Shown: positions 7,904 to 18,118 of the stretch, in pieces
How positions within the stretch are numbered: the stretch's first letter is position 1
How the letters are laid out: each line of letters opens with the position of its first letter
From: Archangium sp.
GTDB lineage: Bacteria; Myxococcota; Myxococcia; Myxococcales; Myxococcaceae
Reading direction: 5' to 3'
Length of the DNA stretch: 64,000 nucleotides
Assembly: GCA_030681645.1 (NCBI GenBank)
Contig: JAUXRX010000016.1
Span: 62,001 to 126,000, forward strand
The notes under the pieces: generated by a model
Databases searched by the model: none
Told to the model about the DNA's origin: nothing
Seen by the model: only the letters and a program-made list of their open reading frames with translations
Position numbers and translations under genes: made by a program

Positions 7904-8782
7904 TCAGAACAGCCGGCCGATCAGCGGCTTCAGCTTCTCTCGCGTCTGCTCCGAGATCTTCGACTTGTCGGTCCACAGCCCGAGGTCGAGCGTGTGCTGG
8001 CACCCGCAATCGCCCTGACAGCGCTCGGCCACCAGGGTCACGGCCTTGCGCAACGTCTCCAGCGCCAGCGCGGTCGCCGCCTCGAGGTTGCCGATGATCT
8101 CCTGCAGCAGCTCGTGCGAATCGAGCGACGCCGGGTGAGGCCGCCAGCAGTCGTAGTCCGTCGGCAGTGACAGGTACGCGCAGCAGAGCTCGGCCTCACG
8201 GGCCAGCTTCGCCTCGGGCATCGCGGTCATGCCGATGAGGTGCGCGCCCCAGCTCCGGTGCAGCTCGCTCTCGGCGCGGGTCGAGAACTGCGGCCCTTCC
8301 ATCACCACCAGGGTGGCGCCGTCGTGCACCTTCGCCTTCGTGGTGCGCGCCGACTCGAGCAGGATGCCCCTCAGCGTCGAGCAGAACGGGTTCGCCAGCT
8401 CGGCGTGCACCGCGCACTCGTCGAAGAACGTGGTCTCGCGGCGGAACGTCTTGTCGATCAGCTGATCGGGCACGACCAGGTCACGCGGGGCGATCTCTTC
8501 GCGCAGGCTGCCCACCGCGGTGCTGCACAGCAGGTGCGTGACGCCCAGGGTCTTGAGGCCGAACAGGTTGGCCCGGTACGGCACCTTCGACGGGCTGTGC
8601 ACGTGCCCCGCGCCATGCCGCGCCAGCAGCGCGACCGGCACGCCGTTGAGCTCACCCGTGACGATCGCGCCCGAGGGCTTGCCGAAGGGCGTGTCGAGCG
8701 AGTGTTCCTGCCCGTGCGTGAGCTGCCCGAGCGCCTGCCCCAGCCCGCTGCCGCCGATGATGCCGATTCGTTGAAAAGCCAT
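7904..8782 (-). CDS. mtnP: S-methyl-5'-thioadenosine (5'-deoxyadenosine) phosphorylase
   Basis: 292 aa. It phosphorolyses methylthioadenosine to adenine and methylthioribose-1-phosphate. The purine nucleoside phosphorylase fold shows as IGIIGGSGLG (phosphate loop), LARHGAGHVHSPSKVPYRAN, LCSTAVGSL, VVMEGPQFSTRAES and LIGMTAMPEAKLAREAELC, all hallmarks of MtnP. The C-terminus carries a CQGDCGCQH stretch. It starts 5 bp after the apt stop codon, so apt-mtnP is an operon. Related enzymes also accept 5'-deoxyadenosine, the by-product of radical SAM enzymes, which matters here because a radical SAM gene is next door. Confidence 0.95.
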   Translation of the reverse strand: MAFQRIGIIGGSGLGQALGQLTHGQEHSLDTPFGKPSGAIVTGELNGVPVALLARHGAGHVHSPSKVPYRANLFGLKTLGVTHLLCSTAVGSLREEIAPRDLVVPDQLIDKTFRRETTFFDECAVHAELANPFCSTLRGILLESARTTKAKVHDGATLVVMEGPQFSTRAESELHRSWGAHLIGMTAMPEAKLAREAELCCAYLSLPTDYDCWRPHPASLDSHELLQEIIGNLEAATALALETLRKAVTLVAERCQGDCGCQHTLDLGLWTDKSKISEQTREKLKPLIGRLF

Positions 8783-8787
8783 GACGC

Positions 8788-9327
8788 TTAGTAGCGCACC
8801 AGCGCCCGGGAAGTGGGGCCGAGTCGCTTGCCGCCGTCGAGGAAGCCGAGCTCGATCACGAATTGAAAGCCGGCCACCACCGCGCCCTGCCGGCCCACCA
8901 ACTGCGCCGTCGCCGCGGCCGTGCCGCCGGTCGCGAGCAGGTCATCGACGATCAAGACCCGCTGCCCTGCCTCGAGCGCGTCAGTGTGCAGCTCGAGCAC
9001 CGCCTCGCCGTACTCCAGCGCGTACGCCTCGCGAATCGTCTTGTACGGGAGCTTGCCCGCCTTGCGCACCAGCACCAGCGAGGTGGAGAGCCGCTCTGCC
9101 AGGCCCGCGCCGAAGAGAAAGCCGCGCGACTCGATGGCCACCACCGCGTCGACCTTTCCGCCCATCCACGGCTCGGCGAGCGCGTCGAGGGTGCGCCCGA
9201 AGAGGGACGCGTTCATCAAGACCGGGGTGATGTCCTTGAAGACGATGCCCGGCTTGGGGAAGTCAGGCACGTCGCGGATGGTGCGCTGCAGCTCGAGAGT
9301 GAGGGTCACCGGCGCCGAGTAGCGCAC
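8788..9327 (-). CDS. apt: Adenine phosphoribosyltransferase
   Basis: 179 aa from GTG 9327, which has GGAG about 8 nt upstream; GTG 9309 is a shorter alternative without a binding site. It makes AMP from adenine and PRPP. The family is clear from [15 protein letters not shown] near residue 24, [10 protein letters not shown] near 65 and the PRPP loop [14 protein letters not shown] near 122. It lies upstream of mtnP in the same operon and would recapture the adenine that MtnP releases. Confidence 0.96.
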   Translation of the reverse strand: MRYSAPVTLTLELQRTIRDVPDFPKPGIVFKDITPVLMNASLFGRTLDALAEPWMGGKVDAVVAIESRGFLFGAGLAERLSTSLVLVRKAGKLPYKTIREAYALEYGEAVLELHTDALEAGQRVLIVDDLLATGGTAAATAQLVGRQGAVVAGFQFVIELGFLDGGKRLGPTSRALVRY

Positions 9328-9430
9328 CCCGATTCTCCGCGCAAACTTCGCCGGACCTGAGGTGGATCAAGGACTCCGCGGTGCACCTCACACACGGTGC
9401 GCGCCTTCTCACCCCCCTCCGGAGCTGAAA

Positions 9431-10759
9431 ATGGAACTCGATCACCGCAAGCTGTACCGCCTTCCCTGGAACGCGTCGGACAACGTGCTCTCGTGGCTCG
9501 AGCCCACCAACAAGTGCAACCTCTCGTGCGAGGGCTGCTACCGGGAGAACGACGGCACGCACAAGACGCTCGCCGAGGTGCAGTCAGACCTGGACACCTT
9601 CGCGAAGTGGCGCACCTACGACAGCGTGTCGATCGCCGGCGGCGATCCGCTGCTGCACCCGAACGTGGTGGAGATCGTGCGCATGGTCGCGCAGGGCGGC
9701 CACAAGCCCATCATCAACACCAACGGCGTCGCGCTCACCCGCTCGCTGCTGGAGGACATGAAGAAGGCGGGCCTGGTCGGGCTCACCTTCCACGTCGACT
9801 CGCACCAGGGCCGCGCGGCGCCGTGGCGGGGCAAGGGTGAGCTCGAGCTCAACGAGCTGCGCCTGCAGTACGCGAAGATGGTGGCAGAGGTGGGCGGGCT
9901 GTCGTGCGCGTTCAACTCCACCGTGTACGAGGACACGATCAAGTACGTGCCGGATCTCGTGCAGTGGGGCGCGGATCACATCGACATCGTCAACTCGATG
10001 ATCTTCATCATGTACCGCGCGGCCACGACCGAAGGTGACTTCGAGTTCTTCCGCGAGGGCAAGAAGGTCGAGGTCAAGCCGCTGGTGTACGCGGTGGACG
10101 AGCTCAAGCAGCGCAGCGACATCCGCGCGCCGGAGTTGGTGGCGAAGATCCGCGAGCGCTTCCCCGACTTCTCACCGTCGGCGTACCTCGGTGGCACGGA
10201 GAAGGCCGACAGCTTCAAGTGGCTCTTCACCGGGCGCTTCGGGTTCCCGAAGAACGGGTCTGACAGCAAGGTGATGGGCTACGTGGGCCCGAAGTTCATG
10301 GAGCTGGTGCAGAACGCGCATCACTATTGGAAGGGCACGTACCTGGCGTACTCGCCGCAGTGGACGCTCGAGTCGGGGCGCTCGACGATGGCGATGGGGC
10401 TGATCGAGCCGGGCGTGCGGCAGACCGCGAAGAACTGGTTCAAGCACCTCCTGCGCAAGCCGTTCGACGCGCGGAAGAAGCTGCACTTCCAGTCGATCAT
10501 GATGATCCAGCCGATCGACGTGCTGCCCGATGGCCGGCAGAACATGTGCGACGGGTGCCCTGACGTGACGGCGCACGACGGGCAGATCGTCTGGAGCTGC
10601 CGTCTGGAGGAGTACCGGCAGTACGGCGGGCTCATCACCAGCGCGCCGCGGGCCCGGGTCAATTGCAGCCAGTCGATGTCGTGCAAGTCGGGCAACTGCG
10701 ATCACGAGCACAAGATCCCGGCGAAGGAGCCGGTGAAGCCCACGGCGCCGCTGAGCTGA
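9431..10759 (+). CDS. Radical SAM protein with Cys-rich C-terminus (SPASM-like)
   Basis: 442 aa from ATG 9431, preceded by GGAG with 6 nt spacing. The 4Fe-4S motif is the canonical C-x3-C-x2-C in CNLSCEGC (about residues 28-35), followed by SIAGGDPLLHP, the GGE-like SAM-binding strand, and PIINTNG. The C-terminal third has nine further Cys residues (CDGCPD, WSC, NCSQSMSC, KSGNC), which suggests one or two auxiliary Fe-S clusters. The closest memory is of radical SAM/SPASM proteins that modify peptides or heme-like substrates, but no precursor peptide gene was seen nearby. The reaction is unknown. It yields 5'-deoxyadenosine, which the adjacent mtn genes could recycle. Confidence 0.85.
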   Translation: MELDHRKLYRLPWNASDNVLSWLEPTNKCNLSCEGCYRENDGTHKTLAEVQSDLDTFAKWRTYDSVSIAGGDPLLHPNVVEIVRMVAQGGHKPIINTNGVALTRSLLEDMKKAGLVGLTFHVDSHQGRAAPWRGKGELELNELRLQYAKMVAEVGGLSCAFNSTVYEDTIKYVPDLVQWGADHIDIVNSMIFIMYRAATTEGDFEFFREGKKVEVKPLVYAVDELKQRSDIRAPELVAKIRERFPDFSPSAYLGGTEKADSFKWLFTGRFGFPKNGSDSKVMGYVGPKFMELVQNAHHYWKGTYLAYSPQWTLESGRSTMAMGLIEPGVRQTAKNWFKHLLRKPFDARKKLHFQSIMMIQPIDVLPDGRQNMCDGCPDVTAHDGQIVWSCRLEEYRQYGGLITSAPRARVNCSQSMSCKSGNCDHEHKIPAKEPVKPTAPLS

Positions 10760-10771
10760 GACGACGTGCCT

Positions 10772-10795
10772 CCCTCTCCCCTGCGGGGGGGAGGG
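10772..10795. repeat. Repeat family A, short copy
   Basis: A shortened family A hairpin (CCCTCTCCCCTGCGGGGG and partner) 12 bp after the radical SAM stop codon; it probably terminates that transcript. Confidence 0.7.
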
Positions 10796-10885
10796 CCGCG
10801 CGGCCTCGTGCTCGAGCGGCGCGCGTTTCATCCTGACCGGCCCGGTTCCGCGAGTAAGGTCCGCACTCCTTTCCCAGGAGTCCCC

Positions 10886-12658
10886 GTGCAGCCCCAGCTG
10901 ACTACCCGCGCCATCGTCGTCGGCATGCTCATCGGCGCGGTGATGTGCCTGTCGAACATCTACGTCTTCTTCAAGACCGGCTGGTCGATGGGCGTGACGC
11001 TCACCGCCTGCATCCTCGCGTGGGCCGCCTTCAAGGGCCTCAACGCGGCCGGGGTGTCGAAGGCGCCGCTGGGCATGCTCGAGAACAACGCGCTGACCAC
11101 CGTCGCCTCGGGCGCGGGCTACATGACCGGCGGCGGCAACATGGCCGCCTTCGGCGCGCTGCTGATGGTCACCACCGTGCGTCCGCCGTCGGTGCCGCTG
11201 ATCGCCTGGTTCGCGGTCATCGCCGCGCTGGGGGTCTTCGCGGCCATTCCCATCAAGCGGCAGCTCATCGACGAAGAGAAGCTCCCTTTCCCCACGGGCA
11301 CGGCCACCGCCGAGACGCTCCGGTCGATTCACGGCGAAGACGCGGGCGGTGACGTCGAGGGCTCGAAGAAGGCAAAGGCGCTGGCCTGGGCCGCGGGCTT
11401 CGGCGCGCTGGTGGCGTTCTTCCGCGACGCCAAGGCCCCGTGGATGCCCTTCAACCTGCCGTCCGCGATCTCCCTGCCGGTGACGCTCGCCGGCCACGCG
11501 CTCAAGGACTGGACGCTGCTGCTCAAGACCGAGGTGGTGCTGTTCGCCGCCGGCGCGCTGATGAGCTTCCGCACCGGCTGGTCGCTGCTGCTGGGCGGCG
11601 GGCTCACCTACGCGGTGCTCGCCCCGGCCCTGCTCGCCAACGGCGCCATCACCGGCACCGGCTACAAGGCCATCGTGGCGTGGACGCTCTGGCCCGGCGC
11701 CGCGGTGCTGGTGGGCAGCGGCCTCACCACCTTCGCCCTCGACTACAAGAGCGTGCTCAAGAGCCTCTCGGGGCTGACCGCGATGTTGCCGTGGGGCAAG
11801 AAGACCGCCGCCCCGGTGGAGGACCCCGAGGAGTGTCCGGGCTGGTGGTTCCCGGTGGGCTTCCTGGCGCTGAGCCCGGTGGTCATCTTCCTGATGGGCT
11901 GGCTGTTCCAGATTCCGTTCTGGGCGGGCCTCATCGCCGTGCCGCTGGCCGTCTTGATGGGCTTCATCGCGGCGCGCGTGACGGGCGAGACCGACGTCAC
12001 GCCCACCAAGGCGCTGGGGCCGGTGACGCAGCTCATCTTCGGGATCATCACGCCGGGCAACATCAGCGGGAACATCATGTCGGCCAACGTCACCGGCGGC
12101 ATCGGGCTCCACTCGGCCGACCTGCTCACCACCCTCAAGACGGGCAAGCTCCTCGGCGCGAGCGCCCGGCAGCAGGCGCGCGCTCAGCTCTTCGGTGTGC
12201 TCGCCGGGGCGGCGGTGGTGGTGCCGGCCTTCAACCTGATCATCCCCGACCCCAGCGTGCTCGGTGGCGACGACTGGCCGGCGCCGTCGTGCCTGGTCTG
12301 GGCCGGCGTGTCGAAGGCCTTCTCCAATGGCATCGGCGCGCTGCCTGAATCGGCTCGGCTGGCCGTGTTCGTCGGCCTCGCGCTGGGCGTGGTGCTGGCG
12401 CTGATGGAACGCCTCTCGCCCAAGCACCTCAAGGCGTGGATCCCCTCGCCGTCAGGCCTCGGCATCGCGATGGTGATTCCCGGGAGCAACGCGGTGGCGA
12501 TGTTCATCGGCTCGGCCGTGGCGGAGTGGATGCGCAAGAAGCGCCCCCTGCTCGCTGAGCGCCTGGTGGTGCCGGTCAGCTCGGGGCTCATCGCCGGGGA
12601 GAGCCTGATGGGCATTCTCCTCGCGCTGCTCATGTTCGCCGGCTTGCTGAGTCGGTGA
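10886..12658 (+). CDS. OPT family oligopeptide/metal-chelate transporter
   Basis: 590 aa from GTG 10886 with AGGAG 5 nt upstream. It is an integral membrane protein with about 14-16 hydrophobic segments. The order of conserved stretches, NIYVFFKTGWSMG, NNALTTVASGAGYMTGGG, LPFPTGTATAETL, FGIITPGNISGNIMSANVTGG and GESLMGILLALL, is typical of the bacterial OPT family (PF03169). These transporters import short peptides or metal chelates by proton symport. It follows the radical SAM gene on the same strand after 126 bp that include a likely terminator, so co-regulation is uncertain. Confidence 0.9.
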   Translation: MQPQLTTRAIVVGMLIGAVMCLSNIYVFFKTGWSMGVTLTACILAWAAFKGLNAAGVSKAPLGMLENNALTTVASGAGYMTGGGNMAAFGALLMVTTVRPPSVPLIAWFAVIAALGVFAAIPIKRQLIDEEKLPFPTGTATAETLRSIHGEDAGGDVEGSKKAKALAWAAGFGALVAFFRDAKAPWMPFNLPSAISLPVTLAGHALKDWTLLLKTEVVLFAAGALMSFRTGWSLLLGGGLTYAVLAPALLANGAITGTGYKAIVAWTLWPGAAVLVGSGLTTFALDYKSVLKSLSGLTAMLPWGKKTAAPVEDPEECPGWWFPVGFLALSPVVIFLMGWLFQIPFWAGLIAVPLAVLMGFIAARVTGETDVTPTKALGPVTQLIFGIITPGNISGNIMSANVTGGIGLHSADLLTTLKTGKLLGASARQQARAQLFGVLAGAAVVVPAFNLIIPDPSVLGGDDWPAPSCLVWAGVSKAFSNGIGALPESARLAVFVGLALGVVLALMERLSPKHLKAWIPSPSGLGIAMVIPGSNAVAMFIGSAVAEWMRKKRPLLAERLVVPVSSGLIAGESLMGILLALLMFAGLLSR

Positions 12659-12664
12659 AGTTGG

Positions 12665-12706
12665 CCCCACACCCCGGCCCTCTCCCCGCTCCGCTGGGAG
12701 AGGGAG
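12665..12706. repeat. Repeat family A, copy 4
   Basis: Family A palindrome between the convergent OPT transporter and FNR-like genes; likely bidirectional terminator. Confidence 0.8.
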
Positions 12707-12712
12707 GAGATT

Positions 12713-13390
12713 TCAGACCGGCGCGCCGCGGGCCAGCTCGCGCAGCCGCGGCTCGTCGAGGATCCGCACCTCGCGGCCCGAGGTGATCAACCCCGCCGTC
12801 TTCAGCGCCCGCAGGCACCGCGACATCGTCTCGGGCCTCAGCCCCAGCAGCGCCGCCACGTGACGCTTCGAGAACGGCGCGTGCTGGCCCGACGCGATCA
12901 ACGTGCCGCTGCTGAGCACGAAGCGCGCGACGCGCGAGACCGCTGAGCCGCTGCGCAGATCTCCGTCGCGCTCGACTCTCAGCAGCTCATCGAGCGTGAG
13001 CTGCAACAGCGCGCTCGCGTTCGAGGCCAGCTCTGCCGAAGGACCGAAGCCCGAGCCCTGCAGCCCCGTGCGCTGCCGCACCGTGGTCGGCGTCGCCGTG
13101 CACACCACCGCGTCGGTGAGCGCCTCCACCGACGCGCGCGCCGTCTGACCGCGCAGCGACTCGAAGCCCAGCAACGAACGCGGCCCGCGCACCGCCGCGC
13201 CCAGCTCCTGGCCCGCGGAGTCCGTCGCGCTCATCGCCAGCAGCCCGCTCTTGACGAAGATCAGCTCACGGGGAACTTCTCCCTGGGGCCACAGCTGTGT
13301 TCCAGCCGGGACCTTCCGGGGGATGAAGGCACAGCCACCGCTGGAACCGAGCGGACATTCCGTACACGAGGGGACCGGGGCGTCGAGCAT
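12713..13390 (-). CDS. FNR-like transcriptional regulator (Crp/Fnr family)
   Basis: 225 aa. It has an N-terminal cNMP-binding-type beta-roll and a C-terminal winged helix (about residues 165-210). Cys9, Cys12 and Cys20 at the N-terminus plus a central Cys97 reproduce the spacing logic of FNR, where three N-terminal and one central cysteine hold an oxygen-labile 4Fe-4S cluster. The recognition helix reads ETMSR, with the Glu and Ser-Arg that FNR uses to read TTGAT half-sites. I therefore infer an oxygen- or NO-responsive activator. It is transcribed away from the lyase gene at 13527, and a TTGAT-type box lies between them. Confidence 0.85.
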   Translation of the reverse strand: MLDAPVPSCTECPLGSSGGCAFIPRKVPAGTQLWPQGEVPRELIFVKSGLLAMSATDSAGQELGAAVRGPRSLLGFESLRGQTARASVEALTDAVVCTATPTTVRQRTGLQGSGFGPSAELASNASALLQLTLDELLRVERDGDLRSGSAVSRVARFVLSSGTLIASGQHAPFSKRHVAALLGLRPETMSRCLRALKTAGLITSGREVRILDEPRLRELARGAPV

Positions 13391-13420
13391 GTACGAGAGG
13401 GTAAGGCCCCCGGGTCGCCT

Positions 13421-13445
13421 GTTTCAAACTGTGTCGAGTTGAAAC
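13421..13445. promoter_or_regulatory. Inverted repeat, possible operator (GTTTCAA-N11-TTGAAAC)
   Basis: A perfect 7-bp inverted repeat with an 11-bp spacer, 31 bp upstream of the FNR-like gene start and 82 bp upstream of the lyase start. Its position next to the regulator's own start fits autoregulation by a dimeric factor. The binding protein is not known. Confidence 0.5.
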
Positions 13446-13454
13446 ATGAACGGA

Positions 13455-13468
13455 ATGATGAAGATCAA
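13455..13468 (+). promoter_or_regulatory. FNR-type box (ATGAT-N4-ATCAA)
   Basis: Nine of ten positions match the FNR consensus TTGAT-N4-ATCAA. Its centre is at 13461.5. An AT-rich GAATTA at 13487-13492 could be a -10 element, which would put transcription start near 13500 and the box near -40, the usual class II activator position. The lyase ATG follows at 13527. Confidence 0.55.
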
Positions 13469-13493
13469 CTAATTCCCAAGTCTGTCGAATTAA

Positions 13494-15414
<1,921 letters not shown>

Positions 15415-15462
15415 GGGGCGAAATGTACGCATCCCGGGGCGCGCTGATGCAGAATTCTGTTC

Positions 15463-16008
15463 ATGACCTCACTCGTGCTCAGCGTGGTGGTGATGACCTC
15501 GAGCGGCGGGCTGCTCTCGGAGCGCACCCCGGCCGCGGGGATGTTGGTGGGGGCGGTCGATCTCAACGCCGCCGGCGCGAGCTACGCGAACATGACGGTC
15601 GACCAGTTGACCGTCGAGCGCATGCGCCTCGTGGAGACGATGCCGTCGCTGGGGCTGGGCATCGCGTTGACGGCGGTGGGTGGCGGCGTGCTGCTCACGG
15701 GCCTGGTGATCCTCGGCTCGGCGTATGAGCTCATCGTGGTGGGGCTGATCGTCATGGCCGCAGCCGTGCCGCTGTTGATCATCGGCCCCATCCTCCTCTT
15801 CGGGGCGCTGCGCGAGCGGCGCGAGGTGCAGACGCAGGTGCGCCTGGTCGACCAACGCATCGCCCAGCTCAAGCGCGACGAGTTCGCGCCTCCTCCGGTG
15901 CAGAACGACCCGGGCTTGAACGAGGTGCCGCCGCCTCCGCCGGTGCGGCCCCCGGGCTCGGAGTTCGCGCCCCACGTTCCTCCGCAGGTGCTGCTCGCGA
16001 CCTTCTGA
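15463..16008 (+). CDS. Hypothetical membrane protein with Pro-rich tail
   Basis: 181 aa, not recognised. A hydrophobic N-terminus (residues 1-12) may be a signal. Two strong transmembrane segments follow at about residues 62-87 and 90-115 (Gly/Leu/Ile-rich), then a charged helix ([20 protein letters not shown]) and a proline-rich tail ([10 protein letters not shown]). It is a lone gene between the convergent cyclophilin and nucleotidyltransferase genes. Confidence 0.65.
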   Translation: MTSLVLSVVVMTSSGGLLSERTPAAGMLVGAVDLNAAGASYANMTVDQLTVERMRLVETMPSLGLGIALTAVGGGVLLTGLVILGSAYELIVVGLIVMAAAVPLLIIGPILLFGALRERREVQTQVRLVDQRIAQLKRDEFAPPPVQNDPGLNEVPPPPPVRPPGSEFAPHVPPQVLLATF

Positions 16009-16019
16009 GTTCGGCTGGG

Positions 16020-16060
16020 CCCCTCACCCCGCCCTCTCCCCGCTGCGCAGGGAGAGGGAG
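16020..16060. repeat. Repeat family A, copy 5 (overlaps the end of a gene)
   Basis: Family A palindrome. It contains the stop codon and encodes the last 12 or so residues (SLSLRSGERAG) of the nucleotidyltransferase gene at 16024, so the repeat seems to have extended or replaced that protein's C-terminus. Confidence 0.85.
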
Positions 16061-16737
16061 ACCAGCGCGGCCTTCACCTCGGCCAGCGCTTCGGCGAGCG
16101 TGAAGGTCACCCACGGCGACTTCTTCACGTACGACTTCCACTTGTTGCGGCTGCCGCGGCTCTGACCCCAGGTCGGGTCGTCGAACATCGCGTCGAACGT
16201 CGAGAGCGGCAGGCGCTGGCTCTCGAAGGCCAGCTCGATCGCCTTCTTCGCCACGGGCAGGTCGAGCTTCACGTGCCGCAGCAGCAACACCAGGTCGGCC
16301 ACCGTCTTGGCGTGCCAGCGCCCGCGCGGGCCGTGCTCCACCAGGCTGTGCGCCTTCCAGCCGAACATCACCTCGGCGCTCACCGCGCGCCACGGCAGCC
16401 CCCGCACCTCGAGCACCGACGGCGGCGCCGCGAGCAGCTCGCCCCAGCCGAAGTCCACCTGCACCGCCGCCTCGCCGCGCTGCAGCCTGGCGCGCACGCC
16501 GGGGAAGTCGGTCTCGGCCCAGATGGTGATGACCTCGACCGCCACGCCCCTCATGGTCGCGAACGTCTCCTGCACGCGCGGCGTGAGCGACTCGGGCGTC
16601 CAGCTTCCGTCGACGAGGAAGTCGATGTCTTGCGCGCGGCGACCGGGCACCCAGCGCTCGGTGAGCAGGCTGCCGCGCAGCACCAGGCGCTCGCGGAGCG
16701 GCGAGGCGTGCACGTGGGCGAGCGTCTCGTCGATCAT
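16024..16737 (-). CDS. AbiEii/AbiGii-like nucleotidyltransferase
   Basis: 237 aa from ATG 16737, overlapping the upstream stop by 4 bp. The nucleotidyltransferase signature is LRGSLLTERW (Gly-Ser) followed by QDIDFLVD (the Asp-x-Asp metal pair) and a third acidic strand VQVDFGW. A helical region with WHAKTVADLVLLL follows, as in the AbiEii (PF08843) group, whose characterised members transfer nucleotides to tRNA or other targets as toxins. No AbiEi antitoxin is adjacent, so it may instead serve a biosynthetic or RNA-end role with the ligase-containing operon upstream. The C-terminal residues come from a family A repeat. Confidence 0.7.
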   Translation of the reverse strand: MIDETLAHVHASPLRERLVLRGSLLTERWVPGRRAQDIDFLVDGSWTPESLTPRVQETFATMRGVAVEVITIWAETDFPGVRARLQRGEAAVQVDFGWGELLAAPPSVLEVRGLPWRAVSAEVMFGWKAHSLVEHGPRGRWHAKTVADLVLLLRHVKLDLPVAKKAIELAFESQRLPLSTFDAMFDDPTWGQSRGSRNKWKSYVKKSPWVTFTLAEALAEVKAALVSLSLRSGERAG

Positions 16738-17912
16738 GTGCTGGTCGCGTCGCCCGGTGAGGCGCCGCTCCAGTTCATCCAGCCCGCGTCGATCTGCGGC
16801 GCAGAGTCGTGCACGGTGAACTCGCGCGCGCGGTTCTTGAGCGGCACCCCCAGCGTTCGCACCTCGTCGAGCACCTTCTCGAAGCGCGCGTCGGCGGTGA
16901 GCCGGCCCACCCGGTACGAGCGCAGCGTGACGAAGCGCTCGGGCGCCGGCTTGCGCAGGTTCCTCGAGACGTAGCCCCCCTGGCCGCGGCAGCGCTCGAT
17001 CAGCACCGCCTCGTCGAAGCCCTCGGGTAGCAGCACCGTGGCGTGGTGCTCGAAGTAGGTCTCCATCGGGAGCGCCGCGGCAGCCGCGTCGTCTTCGGGG
17101 GCGCCGAACGCGCGGCCCGTGGCCTCGATCTTCACGCGCGTCACCTCGAAGCCGTCGCGCACCAGGTCGCGTGCGAGGGAGAGCACCTGCTCCTGCACCT
17201 GCGGGAGCGTGCCCAGGTGGTAGCTGCCGGTCATCGGCTGCTCGGCCTGCGCGGTGCCTTCGGGCATCACGATGTGCAGGCACTTCACGCCCCACTTCGC
17301 GCAGCTCGCGGCGAAGGCGGTCAGCTCGCAGGGCCTCACCGTGACGTGCGCCTCGAAGTAGCCGGGCGTGCCCTCACCACGCACGTGCGCTGCCAGCTCG
17401 AGGAAGGGCCGCTCGCGCATGTTGATGAGGAACTTCGAGTCGCCCAGCTCGGCGACGGTCCTGGTGTAGCCGTCGGGGATCCACACGCGGTCCCACCCGT
17501 AGCCGCCGGTGCCGCGCGGGGTGGCAGCGACCGCTCCTTCTCCGGAGCCGGTGAAGAGCTGGACTGAGCCGTCGCTGGTGGCCAGCGCGACCACCACGCG
17601 CGTCGCACCGCGCCGGCCCGCGTAGCGCTGGCAGAAGCCCTCGTCGCCGAGCGCGCGGAACTCCTTCTTGAAGCTCGCGCCCGACATGGGCGCGTCGCCC
17701 TCGAGCTGGAGCGAGGTGTTCTCGACGAAGCAGGGGCGCTGGAGTTCCCCGAACGCGGCGCGGGCGCGGAAGGTGGCGACGTCCTCCAGGGCGCTGCCGG
17801 GACCCTTCGGCAAGCCGAGCCGCGCGAAGGTCACGTGCAGGCCAGAGAGCAGGCGCGCCGTCTCTTCCGGCGCCCACGAGTTGGCTGTGACGAAGACGAG
17901 CGGGGGGCTCAT
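16734..17912 (-). CDS. Ham1/ITPase-like domain fused to a duplicated domain with two H-x-T-x motifs
   Basis: 392 aa from ATG 17912. Residues 4-180 follow the Ham1/RdgB/ITPA nucleotide pyrophosphatase pattern: VTAN at the start, EDVATFRARAAFGEL, SGASFKKEF, RGTGGYGWDRVWIP and a final R. Two key sites differ from the family: the catalytic Asp of the ED-T/S-G-L strand is Asn65 (VENTSL), and the His of the terminal SHR is Met165 (NMR). Residues 185-375 are two related halves, each opening with YFE-x-H-x-TV (H189, H290). H-x-T-x pairs are typical of 2H phosphoesterases such as RNA 2',3'-cyclic phosphodiesterases, but the fold assignment is only a suggestion. The gene couples to the nucleotidyltransferase and lies 206 bp after an RNA ligase gene. 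Confidence 0.75.
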   Translation of the reverse strand: MSPPLVFVTANSWAPEETARLLSGLHVTFARLGLPKGPGSALEDVATFRARAAFGELQRPCFVENTSLQLEGDAPMSGASFKKEFRALGDEGFCQRYAGRRGATRVVVALATSDGSVQLFTGSGEGAVAATPRGTGGYGWDRVWIPDGYTRTVAELGDSKFLINMRERPFLELAAHVRGEGTPGYFEAHVTVRPCELTAFAASCAKWGVKCLHIVMPEGTAQAEQPMTGSYHLGTLPQVQEQVLSLARDLVRDGFEVTRVKIEATGRAFGAPEDDAAAAALPMETYFEHHATVLLPEGFDEAVLIERCRGQGGYVSRNLRKPAPERFVTLRSYRVGRLTADARFEKVLDEVRTLGVPLKNRAREFTVHDSAPQIDAGWMNWSGASPGDATST

Positions 17913-18118
17913 GGCGGGTGAGTGTATGCGCGGGTGACGGGCCTGGCTCGTGGGCCTGACGCTCAGTACCTCGTCGAGGAGTCGAGCTGCGACAACGCAG
18001 TCTCCAGGGACTGGAACGGCGCGGCCGCATCTCGCTTCGCGGTGGTGCCGTTCGCGGACTCCACTGCGCGCGTGCCGGTCTGCCAGAGCGCGACGAGGGG
18101 CCGCGGCGGCGATCATCT

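Noticed and set aside
10172..12427. Minus-strand frame of about 750 codons opposite the OPT transporter
   Set aside because: Shadow of a clear membrane transporter; composition typical of antisense in GC-rich genomes.
12713..13390. cAMP-binding CRP instead of FNR-like regulator
   Set aside because: The phosphate-binding cassette of CRP is not evident, whereas four Cys and the E-x2-SR helix fit FNR.
16024..16737. AbiE toxin-antitoxin pair
   Set aside because: The nucleotidyltransferase has no AbiEi-like antitoxin next to it; its neighbours point to nucleotide or RNA processing instead.
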